Translations under genes and position numbers: made by a program
NCBI RefSeq assembly: GCF_008831285.2
Contig: NW_022204696.1
Span: 40,468 to 104,467, forward strand
Source: Nymphaea colorata
Lineage: Eukaryota; Streptophyta; Magnoliopsida; Nymphaeales; Nymphaeaceae
Length of the DNA: 64,000 bases
Direction: 5' to 3'
Notes under the pieces: generated by a model
Told to the model about the DNA's origin: nothing
Database searches by the model: none
What the model saw: the letters and a program-made list of their open reading frames with translations, nothing else
Shown here: one piece after another, positions 14,873-28,515 of the stretch
How the letters are laid out: the number at the start of each line of letters is the position of its first letter
Position numbering within the stretch: the stretch's first letter is position 1

Positions 14873-17448
14873 AAGCACATTCAATTAAATTACAAGTGAA
14901 ACACATTAGGTTAACTATATGACACCAAATGAATCACTTGTTAAGGACATCCGTATTAAGAAATATAAATGTAACAACTAGTGAAACACATTAGGTAAAC
15001 CATAAGACACCAAATGAATCACTCGAATCTCATTAATTTTCATACGAACTTGTGATTTCGATCTACTAAATCATTTAATATAGATGTAACAACAAGTTAA
15101 ACACATTCAATTAAGCATGCATGATCATATGAATCATTTAAATCTCACTTGTATTGGTACGAATGCGTAATTTCAATCATTTAAATCATTCATTATAGAT
15201 GTAATAACAAGTGAAATACACTAAATTAACTGTAAGGGACCAACTTAATGACTTGTCTCTTATTCATTTCCAAACGAACTTCTTATTTCAAGCCACTAAG
15301 TCATTCTATACGTACGTAACCAATGGCTACGCACACTCAATTAAATATATTGATACAAATGAATGATATGTAACAACATGTTCAAGTTATTGAACAAACT
15401 ACAAGGGATCAAACTAAACTAATTCATAGGTCTCCTTTACATCCATATAAACTTGTGAGTTTTTATCGTTTAAATCGTTGATCATAGATGTCATAACGAG
15501 TGAAACACATTAGGTTAATTATAAGACATCAAATGAATCACTCAAATCTCATTTATTTTCACACAAACTTGTGATTTGAATTCACTTAATATAGCAATAT
15601 GGATGTAACAAGAAGTTAAGCACATTTAATTAAATATGTGTGATCATTTGAATCACTTAAATCGCACTTGTATTGATACGAACTTGTGATTTCAATCATT
15701 TAGATCGTGCACTATAGTTGTAACAATAAATTCAAGTCATCGGACTAACTACACGCGTTTGTATCCACATGAACATGTGATTTCAATCATTTAAATCATT
15801 CATTATATATGTATTCCAAACGAACTTCTGGTATCAAAGCCAGTAGGTCATTCTATACGTAAGTAAGAAATGGTCACGCACATTCAATTAAATACAAGTG
15901 ATCAATTATATGTAATAACAAGTGAAAATGAATCATTTAATCTCTCTCAATTAAATATAAGTGATCAAATATATGTAATAACAAGTGAAACACATTAGGT
16001 TACTTACAAGACACCAAATGAATCACTCCAATATCATTCATTTTCATACAAACCTATGATTTTAATCTACTAAATCCTTTAATATAGACGTAACAACAAG
16101 TTAAGCACATTCAATTACGTATGTGTGATAAAATGAATCACTTAAATCCCACTCGTATTGATACGAACTTGTGATTTCAATTCCTTACATCGATCACCAT
16201 AGATGTAAGAACTAGTTCAACTTATTGAACTAACTACAAGGGATCAAACTAATGCATAGGTCTCCTTTATGTCCATACAAACTTGTAAGTTTTAATCATT
16301 TAAATCATTGATCAAAGATGTAATAACAAGTGAAACACAATAGGTTAACTACAAGACACCAAATGAATCACTCGAATCTCATTCATTTTCGCACAAACTT
16401 GTGATTTCAATCTACTAAATCATTTATTATAGACGTAACAACAAGTTAAACACATTCAATTAAGTATGCATGATTATATGAATCACTTAAATCTCACTTG
16501 TATTCGTACGAACATGTGATTTCAATCCTTTAGAAAGTTCCCTATAGATGCAACAACAAATTCAACTCATCGGACTAACTACACGTGTACAAATATAGTG
16601 ACTTCAACCATTTGTATCCATATAAACTTGTGATTTCAACCATTTAAATCATTAATTATAGATGTAATAACAAGTGAAATACATTAGATTAACTATAAGG
16701 GACCAATATAGTGACTTGACTCTCATTCATTTCCAAACGGACTTCTTTTTTCAAGCCACTAAGTCATTCTATACGTATGTAACAAATGGTTACGCACATT
16801 CAATTAAATATAAGTTATCAAATGTATGTAAGAACAAGTAAAAATAATCACATAATCTCTCGATTAAACATAAGTGATCAAATGTATGTAATAACAAGTG
16901 AAACACATTAAGTTACCTGTAAGACACCAAATGAATCACTCGAATCCCATTATTTTCATATAAACCTATGATTTGAATTTACTAAATCATTTAATATGAA
17001 CGTAACAACAAGTTAAGTACATTCAATTAAATATGCGTGATCAATTGAATCACTTAAATCCCACTCGTATTGATGTGAACTTGTGCATCGATCACTATAG
17101 ATGTAACAAGATGTTCAACTTATCGTACAAACTAGAAAGGATCAAACTAATGCATAGGTCTCCTTTATATCCATATAAACTTGTGAGTTTTAATTATTTA
17201 AATCATTGATCATGGATGTAAAACATGTGAAACACGTTAGGTTAACTATAAGACACCAATTGAATCACTCGAATCACATTCATTTTCATACAAACTTGTG
17301 ATTTCAATTCACTTAATCAAGCAATATGGATGTAACAATAAGTTAAGCACATTCAATTTAGTATGTGTGATCATTTGAATCACTTAAATCGCACTTGTAT
17401 TGATACGAACTTGTAATTTCAATCTTTAGGTCGTGCACTATAGTCGTA

Positions 17449-17625
17449 CCAATACGAGTCAGATTTAAGTGATTCATATGATCACGCATACTTTATTGAA
17501 TGTACTTGACTTATTGTTATATCCATGTTAAATGATTTAGTAGATTGAAATCACAGGCTTGCATGAAAATGAATGAGATTTGAGTGATTCATTTGGTGCC
17601 CTATTGTTAACCTAATTCACTTGTT
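17449..17625 (-). repeat. 177 bp inverted satellite block (copy 2)
   Basis: The block has the same two junctions and length as the one at 14696. It lies 2753 bp downstream of it. Confidence 0.88.
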
Positions 17626-20575
17626 AAGCACATTCAATTAAATTACAAGTGAAACACATTAGGTTAACTATATGACACCAAATGAATCACTTGTTAATGA
17701 CATCCGTATTAAGAATCATTATAAATGTAACAACTAGTGAAACACATTAGGTAAACCATAAGACACCAAATGAATCACTCGAATCTCATTCATTTTCATA
17801 CGAACTTGTGATTTCGATCTACTAAATCATTTAATATAGATGTAACAACAAGTTAAACACATTCAATAAGCATGCATGATCATATAATCATTTAAATCTC
17901 ACTTGTATTGGTACGAACGCGTGATTTCAATCCTTCATATCGTTCACTATAGATGTAACAACAAATTCAACTCATCGGACTAATTACACGCATTCAAAGT
18001 AATGCATAGATCCCATTTGTATCCATATGAACTTGCGATTTCAATCATTTAAATCATTCATTATAGATGTAATAACAAGTGAAATACACTAGATTAACTG
18101 TAAGGGACCAACTTAATGACCTGACTCTCATTCATTTCCAAACGAACTTCTATTTCAAGCCACTAAGTCATTCTATACGTATGTAACAAATGGCTACCAC
18201 ACTCAATTAAATATATTGATCAAATATATGTAATAACAAGTGAAAATGAATCATTTAATCTCTCAATTAAATATATGTAAAAACAAGTGAAACATATTAG
18301 GTTACCTACAAGACACCAAATGAATCACTCAAATCTCATTCATTTCCATACAAACCTATGATTTCAATATACTAAATCATTTAATATAGACGTAACAACA
18401 AGTTAAGCACATTCAATTAAGTATGCGTGATCAAATGAATCACTTAAATCACACTCGTATCGAGACGGTGATTTAGTTCGCGTATGGATACAAATGAATG
18501 AGATGTAACAAATGTTCAACTTATTAACAAACTACAAGTGACCAAACTGAACTAATCCATAGGTCTCCTTTAATCCATATAAACTTGTGAGTTTTTATCG
18601 TTTAAATCGTCGATCATAGATGTCATAACGAGTGAAACACATTAGGTTAATTATAAGACACCAAATGAATCACTCAAATCTCATTTATTTTCACACAAAC
18701 TTGTGATTTGAATTCACTTAATCTAACAATATGGATGTAACAACAAGTTAAGCACATTCAATTAATATGTGTGATCATTTGAATCACTTAAATCGCACTT
18801 GTATTGATACAACTTGTGATTTCAATCATTTAGATCATGCACTATAGTTGTAACAATAAATTCAAGTCATCGGACTAACTACACGCGTTTGTATCCACAT
18901 GAACATGTGATTTCAATCATTTAAATCATTCATTATATATGTATTCCAAACGAACTTCTGGTATCAAAGCCACTTGGTCATTCTATACGTAAGTAAAAAT
19001 GGTCCGCACATTCAATTAAATACAAGTGATCAATTATATGCAATAACAAGTGAAAATGAATCACTTAATCTCTCTCAATTAAATATAAGTGATCAAATAT
19101 ATGTAATAACAAGTGAAACACATTAGGTTACTTACAAGACACCAAATGAATCACTCCAATATCATTCATTTTCATACAAACCATGATTTTAATCTACTAA
19201 ATCATTTAATATAGACGTAACAACAAGTTAAGCACATTCAATTACTATGTGTGATAAAATGAATCACTTAAATCCCACTCATATTGATACGAACTTGTGA
19301 TTTCAATTCCTTACATCGATCACCATAGATGTAAGAAGTAGTTCAACTTATTGAACTAACTACAAGGGATCAAACTAATGCATAGGTCTCCTTTATTCCA
19401 TACAAACTTGTAAGTTTTAATCATTTAAATCATTGATCAAAGATGTAATAACAAGTGAAACACAATAGGTTAACTACAAGACACCAAATGAATCACTCGA
19501 ATCTCATTCATTTTCGCACAAACTTGTGATTTCAATCTACTAAATCATTTATTATAGACGTAACAACAAGTTAAACACATTCAATTAAGTATGCATGATT
19601 ATATGAATCACTTAAATCTCACTTGTATTCGTACGAACATGTGATTTCAATCCTTTAGAACGTTCCCTATAGATGTAACAACAAATTCAACTCATCGGAC
19701 TAACTACACGTGTACAAATATAGTGACTTCAACCATTTGTATCCATATAAACTTGTGATTTCAACCATTTAAATCATTCATTATAGATGTAATAACAAGT
19801 GAAATACATTAGATTAACTATAAGGGACCAATATAGTGACTTGACTCTCATTCATTTCCAAACGGACTTCTTTTTTCAAGCCACTAAGTCATTCTATACG
19901 TATGTAACAAATGGTTACGCACATTCAATTAAATATAAGTTATCAAATGTATGTAAAACAAGTAAAAATGAATCACATAATCTCTCGATTAAACATAAGT
20001 GATCAAATGTATGTAATAACAAGTGAAACACATTAAGTTACCTATAAGACACCAAATGAATCACTCGAATCCCATTCATTTTCATATAAACCTATGATTT
20101 GAATTTACTAAATCATTTAATATAAACGTAACAACAAGTTAAGTACATTCAATTAAATATGCGTGATCAATTGAATCACTTAAATCCCACTCGTATTGAT
20201 GTGAACTTGTGCATCGATCACTATAGATGTAACAACATGTTCAACTTATCGTACAAATAGAAAGATCAAACTAATGCATAGGATCTCCTTTATATCCATA
20301 TAAACTTGTGAGTTTTAATTATTTAAATCATTGATCATGGATGTAATAACATGTGAAACACGTTAGGTTAACTATAAGACACCAAATGAATCACTCGAAT
20401 CACATTCATTTTCATACAAACTTGTGATTTCAGTTCACTTAATCAAGCAACATGGATGTAACAATAAGTTAAGCACATTCAATTAAGTATGTGTGATCAT
20501 TTGAATCACTTAAATCGCACTTGTATTGATACGAACTTGTAATTTCAATCCTTTAGATCGTGCACTATAGTCGTA

Positions 20576-20752
20576 CCAATACGAGTTAGATTTAAGTGAT
20601 TCATATGATCACGCATACTTTATTAAATGTACTTGACTTATTGCTATATCGATGTTAAATGATTTAGTAGGTTGAAATCACAGGCTTGCATGAAAATGAA
20701 TGAGATTTGAGTGATTCATTTGGTGCCCTATTGATAACCTAATTCACTTGTT
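20576..20752 (-). repeat. 177 bp inverted satellite block (copy 3)
   Basis: The block has the same junctions and length. It lies 3127 bp after copy 2. Confidence 0.88.
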
Positions 20753-22896
20753 AAGCACATTCAATTAAATTACAAGTGAAACACATTTGGTTAACTATAT
20801 GACACCCAATGAATCACTTGTTAAGGACATCCGTATTAAGAATCATTATAAATGTAACAACTAGTGAAACACATTAGGTAAACCATAAGACACCAAATAA
20901 ATCACTCGAATCTCATTCATTTTCATATAAACTTGTGATTTCGATCTACTAAATCATTTAATATATATGTAACAACAAGTTAAACACATTCAATTAAGCA
21001 TGCATGATCATATGAATCATTTAAATCACACTTGTATTGGTACGAACGCGTGATTTCAATCCTTTAGATCGTTCACTATAGATGTAACAACAAATTCAAC
21101 TCATCTGACTAATTACACGCATTGATACGAACTTGTGATTTCAATCATTTAGATCGTGCACTATAGTTGTAACAATAAATTCAACTCATAAGACTAAGTA
21201 CACGCGTTTGTATCCACATGAACATGTGATTTCAATCATTTAAATCATTCATTATATATGTATTCCAAACGAACTTCTGGTATCAAAGCCACTAGGTCAT
21301 TCTATACGCAAGTAAGAAATGGTCACGCCCATTCAATTAAATACAAGTGATCAATTATATGTAATAACAAGTGAAAATGAATCACTTAATCACTCAATTA
21401 AATATAAGTGATCAAATATATGTAATAACAAGTGAAACACATTAGGTTACTTACAAGACACCAAATGAATCACTCCAATATCATTCATTTTCATACAAAC
21501 CTATGATTTTAATCTACTAAATCATTTAATATAGACGTAACAACAAGTTAAGCACATTCAATTATGTATGTGTGATAAAATGAATCACTTAAATCCCACT
21601 CGTATTGATACAAACTTAAGATTTCAATTCCTCACATCGATCACCATAGATGTAAGAACTAGTTCAACTTATTGAACTAACTACAAGGGATCAAACTAAT
21701 GCATAGCTCTCCTTTATATCCATACAAACTTGTAAGTTTTAATCATTTAAATCATTGATCAAAGATGTAAAAACAAGTGAAACACAATAGGTTAACTACA
21801 AGACACCAAATGAATCACTCGAATCTCATTCATTTTCGCACAAACTTGTGATTTCAATATACTAAATCATTTATTATAGACGTAACAACAACTTAAACAC
21901 ATTCAATTAAGTATGCATGATTATATGAATCACTTAAATCTCACTTGTATTCGTACGAACATGTGATTTCAATCCTTTAGAACGTTCCCTATAGATGTAA
22001 GAACAAATTCAACTCATCGGACTAACTACACGTGTACAAATATAGTGACTTCAACCTTTTGTATCCATATAAACTTGGGATTTCAACCATTTAAATCATT
22101 CATTATAGATGTAATAACAAGTGAAATACGTTAGATTAACTATAAGGGACCAATATAGTGACTTGACTCTCATTCATTTTCAAACGGACTTCTTTTTTCA
22201 AGCCACTAAGTCATTTTATAGGTATATAACAAATGGTTATGCACATTCAATTAAATATAAGTTATCAAATGTATGTAATAACAAGTAAAAATGAATCACA
22301 TAATCTCTCGATTAAACATAAGTGATCAAATGTATGTAATAACAAGTGAAACACATTAAGTTACCTGTAAGACACCAAATGAATCACTCGAATCCCATTC
22401 ATTTTCATATAAACCTATGATTTGAATTTACTAAATCATTTAATATAAACGTAACAACAAGTTAAGTACATTCAATTAAATATGCATGATCAATTGAATC
22501 ACTTAAATCTCACTCGTATTGATGTGAACTTGTGCATCGATCACTATAGATGTAACAACATGTTCAACTTATCGTACAAACTAGAAAGGATCAAACTAAT
22601 GCATACTCCTTTATATCCATATAAACTTGTGAGTTTTAATTATTTAAATCATTGATCATGGATGTAATAACATGTGAAACACGTTAGGTTAACTATAAGA
22701 CACCAAATGAATCACTCGAATCACATTCATTTTCATACAAACTTGTGATTTCAGTTCACTTAATCAAGTGACAAGGATGTAACAATAAGTTAAGCACATT
22801 CAATTAAGTATGTGTGATCATTTGAATCACTTAAATCGCACTTGTATTGATACGAACTTGTAATTTCAATCCTTTAGGTCGTGCACTATAGTCGTA

Positions 22897-23073
22897 CCAA
22901 TACGAGTTAGATTTAAGTGATTCATATGATCACGCATACTTTATTGAATGTACTTCAGTTATTGTTATATCCATGTTAAATGATTTAGTAGATTGAAATC
23001 ACAGGCTTGCATGAAAATGAATGGGATTTCAGTGATTCATTTGGTGCCTTATTGTTAACCTAATTCACTTGTT
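22897..23073 (-). repeat. 177 bp inverted satellite block (copy 4)
   Basis: The block has the same junctions and length. It lies 2321 bp after copy 3. Confidence 0.88.
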
Positions 23074-25390
23074 AAGCACATTCAATTAAATTTCAAGTGA
23101 AACACATTAGGTCAACTATATGACACCAAATGAATCACTTGTTAAGGACATCCGTATTAAGAATCATTATAAATGTAACAACTAGTGAAACACATTAGGT
23201 AAACCATAAGAAACCAAATGAATCACTCGAATCTCATTCATTTTCATACAAACTTGTGATTTCGATCTACTAAATACACGCGTTTGTATCCACATGAACA
23301 TGTGATTTCAATCATTTAAATTATTCATTATATATGTATTCCAAACGAACATCTGGTATCAAAGTCACTAGGTCATTCTATACGCAAGTAAGAAATGAGT
23401 TTTTATCGTTTAAATCGTTAATCATAGATCTCATAACGAGTGAAACACATTAGGTTAATTATAAGACACCAAATGAATCACTCAAATCTCATTTATTTTC
23501 ACACAAACTTGTGATTTGAATTCACTTAATCTAGCAATATGGATGTAACAACAAGTTAAGCACATTCAATTAAGTATGTGTGATCATTTGAATCACTTAA
23601 ATCGCACTTGTATTGATACGAACTTGTGATTTCAATCATTTAGATCGAGCACTATAGTTGTAACAATAAATTCAACTCATCGGACTAACTACACACGTTT
23701 GTATTCACATGAACATGTGATTTCAATCATTTGAATCATTCATTATATATGTATTCCAAACGAACTTCTGGTATCAAAGCCACTAGATCATTCTATACGC
23801 AAGTAAGAAATGGTCACGCCCATTCAATTAAATACAAGTGATCAATTATATGTAATAACAAGTGAAAATGAATCACTTAATCTCTCAATTAAATATAAGT
23901 GATCAAATATATGTAATAACAAGTGAAACACATTAGGTTACTTACAAGACACCAAATGAATCACTCCATTATCATTCATTTTCATACAAACCTATGATTT
24001 TAATCTACTAAATCATTTAATATAGACGTAACAACAAGTTAAGCACATTCAATTACGTATGTGTGATAAAATGAATCACTTAAATCCCACTAGTATTGAT
24101 ACGAACTTGTGATTTCAATTCCTCACATCGATCACCATAGATGAAAGAACTAGTTCAACTTATTGAACTAACTACAAGGGATCAAACTAATGAATAGGTC
24201 TCCTTTATATCCATACAAACTTGTAAGTTTTAATCATTTAAATCATTGATTAAAGATGTAATAACAAGTGAAACATAATAGGTTAACAACAAGACACCAA
24301 ATGAATCACTCGAATCTCATTTATTTTTGCACAAACTTGTGATTTCAATCTACTAAATCATTTATTATAGACGTAACAACAACTTAAACACATTCAATTA
24401 AGTATGCTTGATTATATGAATCACTTAAATCTCACTTGTATTCATACGAACATGTGATTTCAATACTTTAGAACGTTCCTTATAGATGTAACAACAAATT
24501 CAACTCATCGGACTAACTACACGTGTACAAATATAGTGACTTCAACCATTTGTATCCATATAAACTTGTGATTTCAACCATTTAAATCAGTCATTATAGA
24601 TGTAATAACAAGTCAAATACATTAGATTAACTATAAGGGACCAATATAGTGACTTGACTCTCATTCATTTCCAAACAGACTTCTTTTTTCACGCCACTAA
24701 GTCATTCTATACGTATGTAACAAATGGTTACGCACATTCAATTAAATATAAGTTATCAAATGTATGTAAGAACAAGTAAAAATGAATTACATAATCTCTC
24801 GATTAAACATAAGTGATCAAATGTATGTAATAACAAGTGAAACACATTAAGTTACCTGTAAGACACCAAATGAATCACTCGAATCCCATTCATTTTCATA
24901 TAAACCTATGATTTGAAGTTAATAAATCATTTAATATAAACGTAACAACAAGTTAAGTACATTCAATAAAATATGCGTGATCAATTGAATCACTTAAATC
25001 CCACTCGTATTGATGTGAACTTGTGCGTCGATCACTATAGATGTAACAACATGTTCAACTCATCGTACAAACTAGAAAGGATCAAACTAATGCATTGGTC
25101 TCCTTTATATCCATATAAACTTTTGTGTTTTAATTATTTAAATCATTGATCATGGATGTAATAACATGTGAAACACGTTAGGTTAACTATAAGACACCAA
25201 ATGAATCACTCGAATCACATTCATTTTCATACAAACTTGTGATTTCAATTCACTTAATCAAGCAACATGGATGTAACAATAAGTTAAGCACATTCAATTA
25301 AGTATGTGTGATCTTTTGAATCACTTAAATCGCACTTGTATTGATACGAACTTATAATTTCAATCCTTTAGATCGTGCACTATTGTCGTA

Positions 25391-25567
25391 CCAATACGAG
25401 TTAGATTTAAGTGATTCATATGATCACGCATACTTTATTGAATGTACTTGACTTATTGTTATATCCATGTTAAATGATTTAGTAGATTGAAATCACAGGG
25501 TTGCATGAAAATGAATGAGATTTGAGTGATTCATTTGGTGCCCTATTGATAACCTAATTCACTTGTT
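25391..25567 (-). repeat. 177 bp inverted satellite block (copy 5)
   Basis: The block has the same junctions and length. It lies 2494 bp after copy 4 and pairs with 32912 at a 7521 bp offset. Confidence 0.88.
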
Positions 25568-27474
25568 AAGCACATTCAATTAAATTACAAGTGAAACACA
25601 TTAGGTTAACTATATGACACCAAATGAATCACTTGTTATGGACATCCGTATTAAGAATCATTATAAATGTAACAACTAGTGAAACACATTAGGTAAACTA
25701 TAAGACACCAAATGAATCACTCGAATCTCATTCATTTTCTTACAAACTTGTGATTTCGATCTACTAAATCATTTAATATAGATGTAACAACAAGTTAAAC
25801 ACATTCAATTAAGCATGCATGATCATATGAATCATTTAAATCTCACTTGTATTGGTACGAACGCGTGATTTCAATCCTTTAGATCGTTCACTATAGATGT
25901 AACAAAAAATTCAACTCATCGGACTAATTACACGCATTGATACGAACTTGTGATTTCAATCATTTACATCGTTCATTATAGTTGTAACAATAAATTCAAC
26001 TCATCGGACTAAATACACGCGTTTGTATCCACATGAACATGTGATTTCAATCATTTAAATCATTCATTATATATGTATTCCAAATTAACTTCTGGTATCA
26101 AAGCCACTAGATCATTCTATACGCAAGTAAGAAATGGTCACGCCCATTCAATTAAATACAAGTGATCAATTATATGTAATAACAAGTGAAAATGAATCAC
26201 TTAATCTCTCAATTAAATATAAGTGATCAAATATATGTAATAACAAGTGAAACACATTAGGTTACTTACAAGACACCAAATGAATCACTCCAATATCATT
26301 CATTTTCATACAAACCTATGATTTTAATCAACTAAATTATTTAATATAAACGTAACAACAAGTTAAGCACATTCAATTACGTATGTGTGATAAAATGAAT
26401 CACTTAAATCCTACTTGTATTGATACGAACTTGTGATTTCAATTCCTCACATCGATCACCATAGATGTAAGAACTAGTTCAACTAACTACAAGGGATCAT
26501 ACTAATGCATAGGTCTCCTTTATATCCATACAAACTTGTAAGTTTTAATCATTTAAATCATTGATCAAAAATGTAATAACAAGTGAAACACAATAGGTTA
26601 ACAACAAGACACCAAATGAATCACTCGAATCTCATTCATTTTTGCACAAACTTGTGATTTCAATCTACTAAATCATTTATTATAGACGTAACAACAACTT
26701 AAACACATTCAATTAAGTATGCATGATTATATGAATCACTTAAATCTCACTTGTATTCATACGAACATGTGATTTCAATACTTTAGAACGTTCCTTATAG
26801 ATGTAACAACAAATTCAACTCATCGGACTAACTACACGTGTACAAATATAGTGACTTCAACCATTTGTATCCATATAAACTTGTGATTTCAACCATTTAA
26901 ATCATTCATTATAGATGTAATAACAAGTGAAATACATTAGATTAACTATAAGGGACCAATATAGTGACTTGACTCTCATTCATTTGCAAACGGACTTCTT
27001 TTTTCAAGCTACTAAGTCATTCTATACGTATGTAACAAATGGTTACGCACATTCAATTAAATATAAGTTATCAAATGTATGTAAGAACAAGTAAAAATAA
27101 ATCACATAATCTCTCGATTAAACATAGTAATCAAATGTATGTAATAACAAGTTAAACACATTAAGTTACCTGTAAGACAACAAATGAATCACTCGAATCC
27201 CATTCATTTTCATATAAACCTATGATTTGAATTTACTAAATCATTTAATATAAACGTAACAACAAGTTAAGTACATTCAATTAAATATGCGTGATCAATT
27301 GAATCACTTAAATCCCACTCGTATTGATTCAATTCACTTAATCAAGCAAAATGGATGTAACAATAAGTTAAGCACATTCAATTAAGTATGTGTGATCATT
27401 TGAATCACTTAAATCGCACTTGTATTGATACGAACTTGTAATTTCAATCCTTTAGATCGTGCACTATAGTCGTA

Positions 27475-27651
27475 CCAATACGAGTTAGATTTAAGTGATT
27501 CATATGATCACACATACTTTATTTAATGTACTTGACTTATTGTTATATTGACGTTAAATGATTTAGTAGATTGAAATCACAGGCTTGCATGAAAATGAAT
27601 GAGATTTGAGTGATTCATTTGGTGCCCTATTGATAACCTAATTCACTTGTT
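27475..27651 (-). repeat. 177 bp inverted satellite block (copy 6)
   Basis: The block has the same junctions and length. It pairs with 34961 at a 7486 bp offset. It sits shortly after a ~250 bp deletion junction near 27327. Confidence 0.88.
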
Positions 27652-28495
27652 AAGCACATTCAATTAAATTACAAGTGAAACACATTAGGTTAACTATATG
27701 ACACCAAATGAATCACTTGTTAAGGACATCCGTATTAAGAATCATTATAAATGTAACAACTAGTGAAACACATTAGGTGAACCATAAGACACCAAATGAA
27801 TCACTCGAATCTCATTCATTTTCAGACAAACTTGTGATTTCGATCTACTAAATCATTTAATATAGATGTAACAACAAGTTAAACACATTCAATTAAGCAT
27901 GCATGATCATATGAATCATTTAAATCTCACTTGTATTGGTACGAACGCGTGATTTCAATCCTCTAGATCGTTCACTATAGATGTAACAACAAATTCAACT
28001 CATCGGACTAATTACACGCGTTCAAACTAATGCATAGATCCCATTTGTATCGATATGAACTTGCGATTTCAATCGTTTAAATCACACATTATAGATGTAA
28101 TAACAAGTGAAATACACTACATTAACTGTAAGGGACCAACTTAATGACCTGACTCTCATTCATTTCCAAACGAACTTCTTATTTCAAGCCACTAAGTCTT
28201 TCTATACATATGTAACCAGTGGCTACGCACACTCAATTAAATATATTGATCAAATATATGTAATAACAAGTGAAAATCAATCATTTAATCTCTCAATTAA
28301 ATATATGTGATCAAATATATGTAATAACAAGTGAAACATATTAGGTTACCTACAAGACACCAAATCAATCACTCAAATCTCATTCATTTCCATACAAACC
28401 TATGATTTCAATATACTAAATCATTTAACATAGACGTAACAACAAGTTAAGCACATTCAATTAAGTATGCGTGATCAAATGAATCACTTAAATCT

Positions 28496-28515
28496 CACTC
28501 GTATTGAGACGAGTG
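28496..28515. repeat. 20 bp dyad (7 bp stem, 6 nt loop) at a forward/inverted junction
   Basis: The sequence cactcgtattgagacgagtg has a perfect 7 bp stem. It marks the switch from a forward B-type monomer to a ~45 bp inverted A-type fragment (gtgatttagtgtgcgtatgg). Copies lie at 35981-36000, 40635-40654, 43676-43695, 46929-46948, 58829-58848, 60919-60937 (one base shorter) and 63647-63666. Degraded versions lie near 12576 and 18452. It occurs only in the longer HOR type 2 units. Confidence 0.8.

Larger units (their letters stand above)
12514..26090 (+). repeat. HOR type 2 satellite, irregular left part
   Basis: At about 12514 the ~1.2 kb periodicity stops and a mostly forward array of the same ~115 bp monomer families begins. 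A landmark motif (tctggtatcaaagc) lies at 13085, 15827, 18957, 21276, 23352 (as atctggtatc) and 23767, so unit sizes vary (2742, 3130, 2319 bp). Unit 12608-15348 is followed near 15349 by a junction that skips about 300 bp relative to the unit at 15349-18486; the two sides share the short sequence gatacaaat. Around 23275-23400 an extra copy of the landmark monomer is joined in mosaically, giving a ~415 bp spacing. No gene is present; the 67-codon open frame at 19799 is a repeat by-product. Confidence 0.93.
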
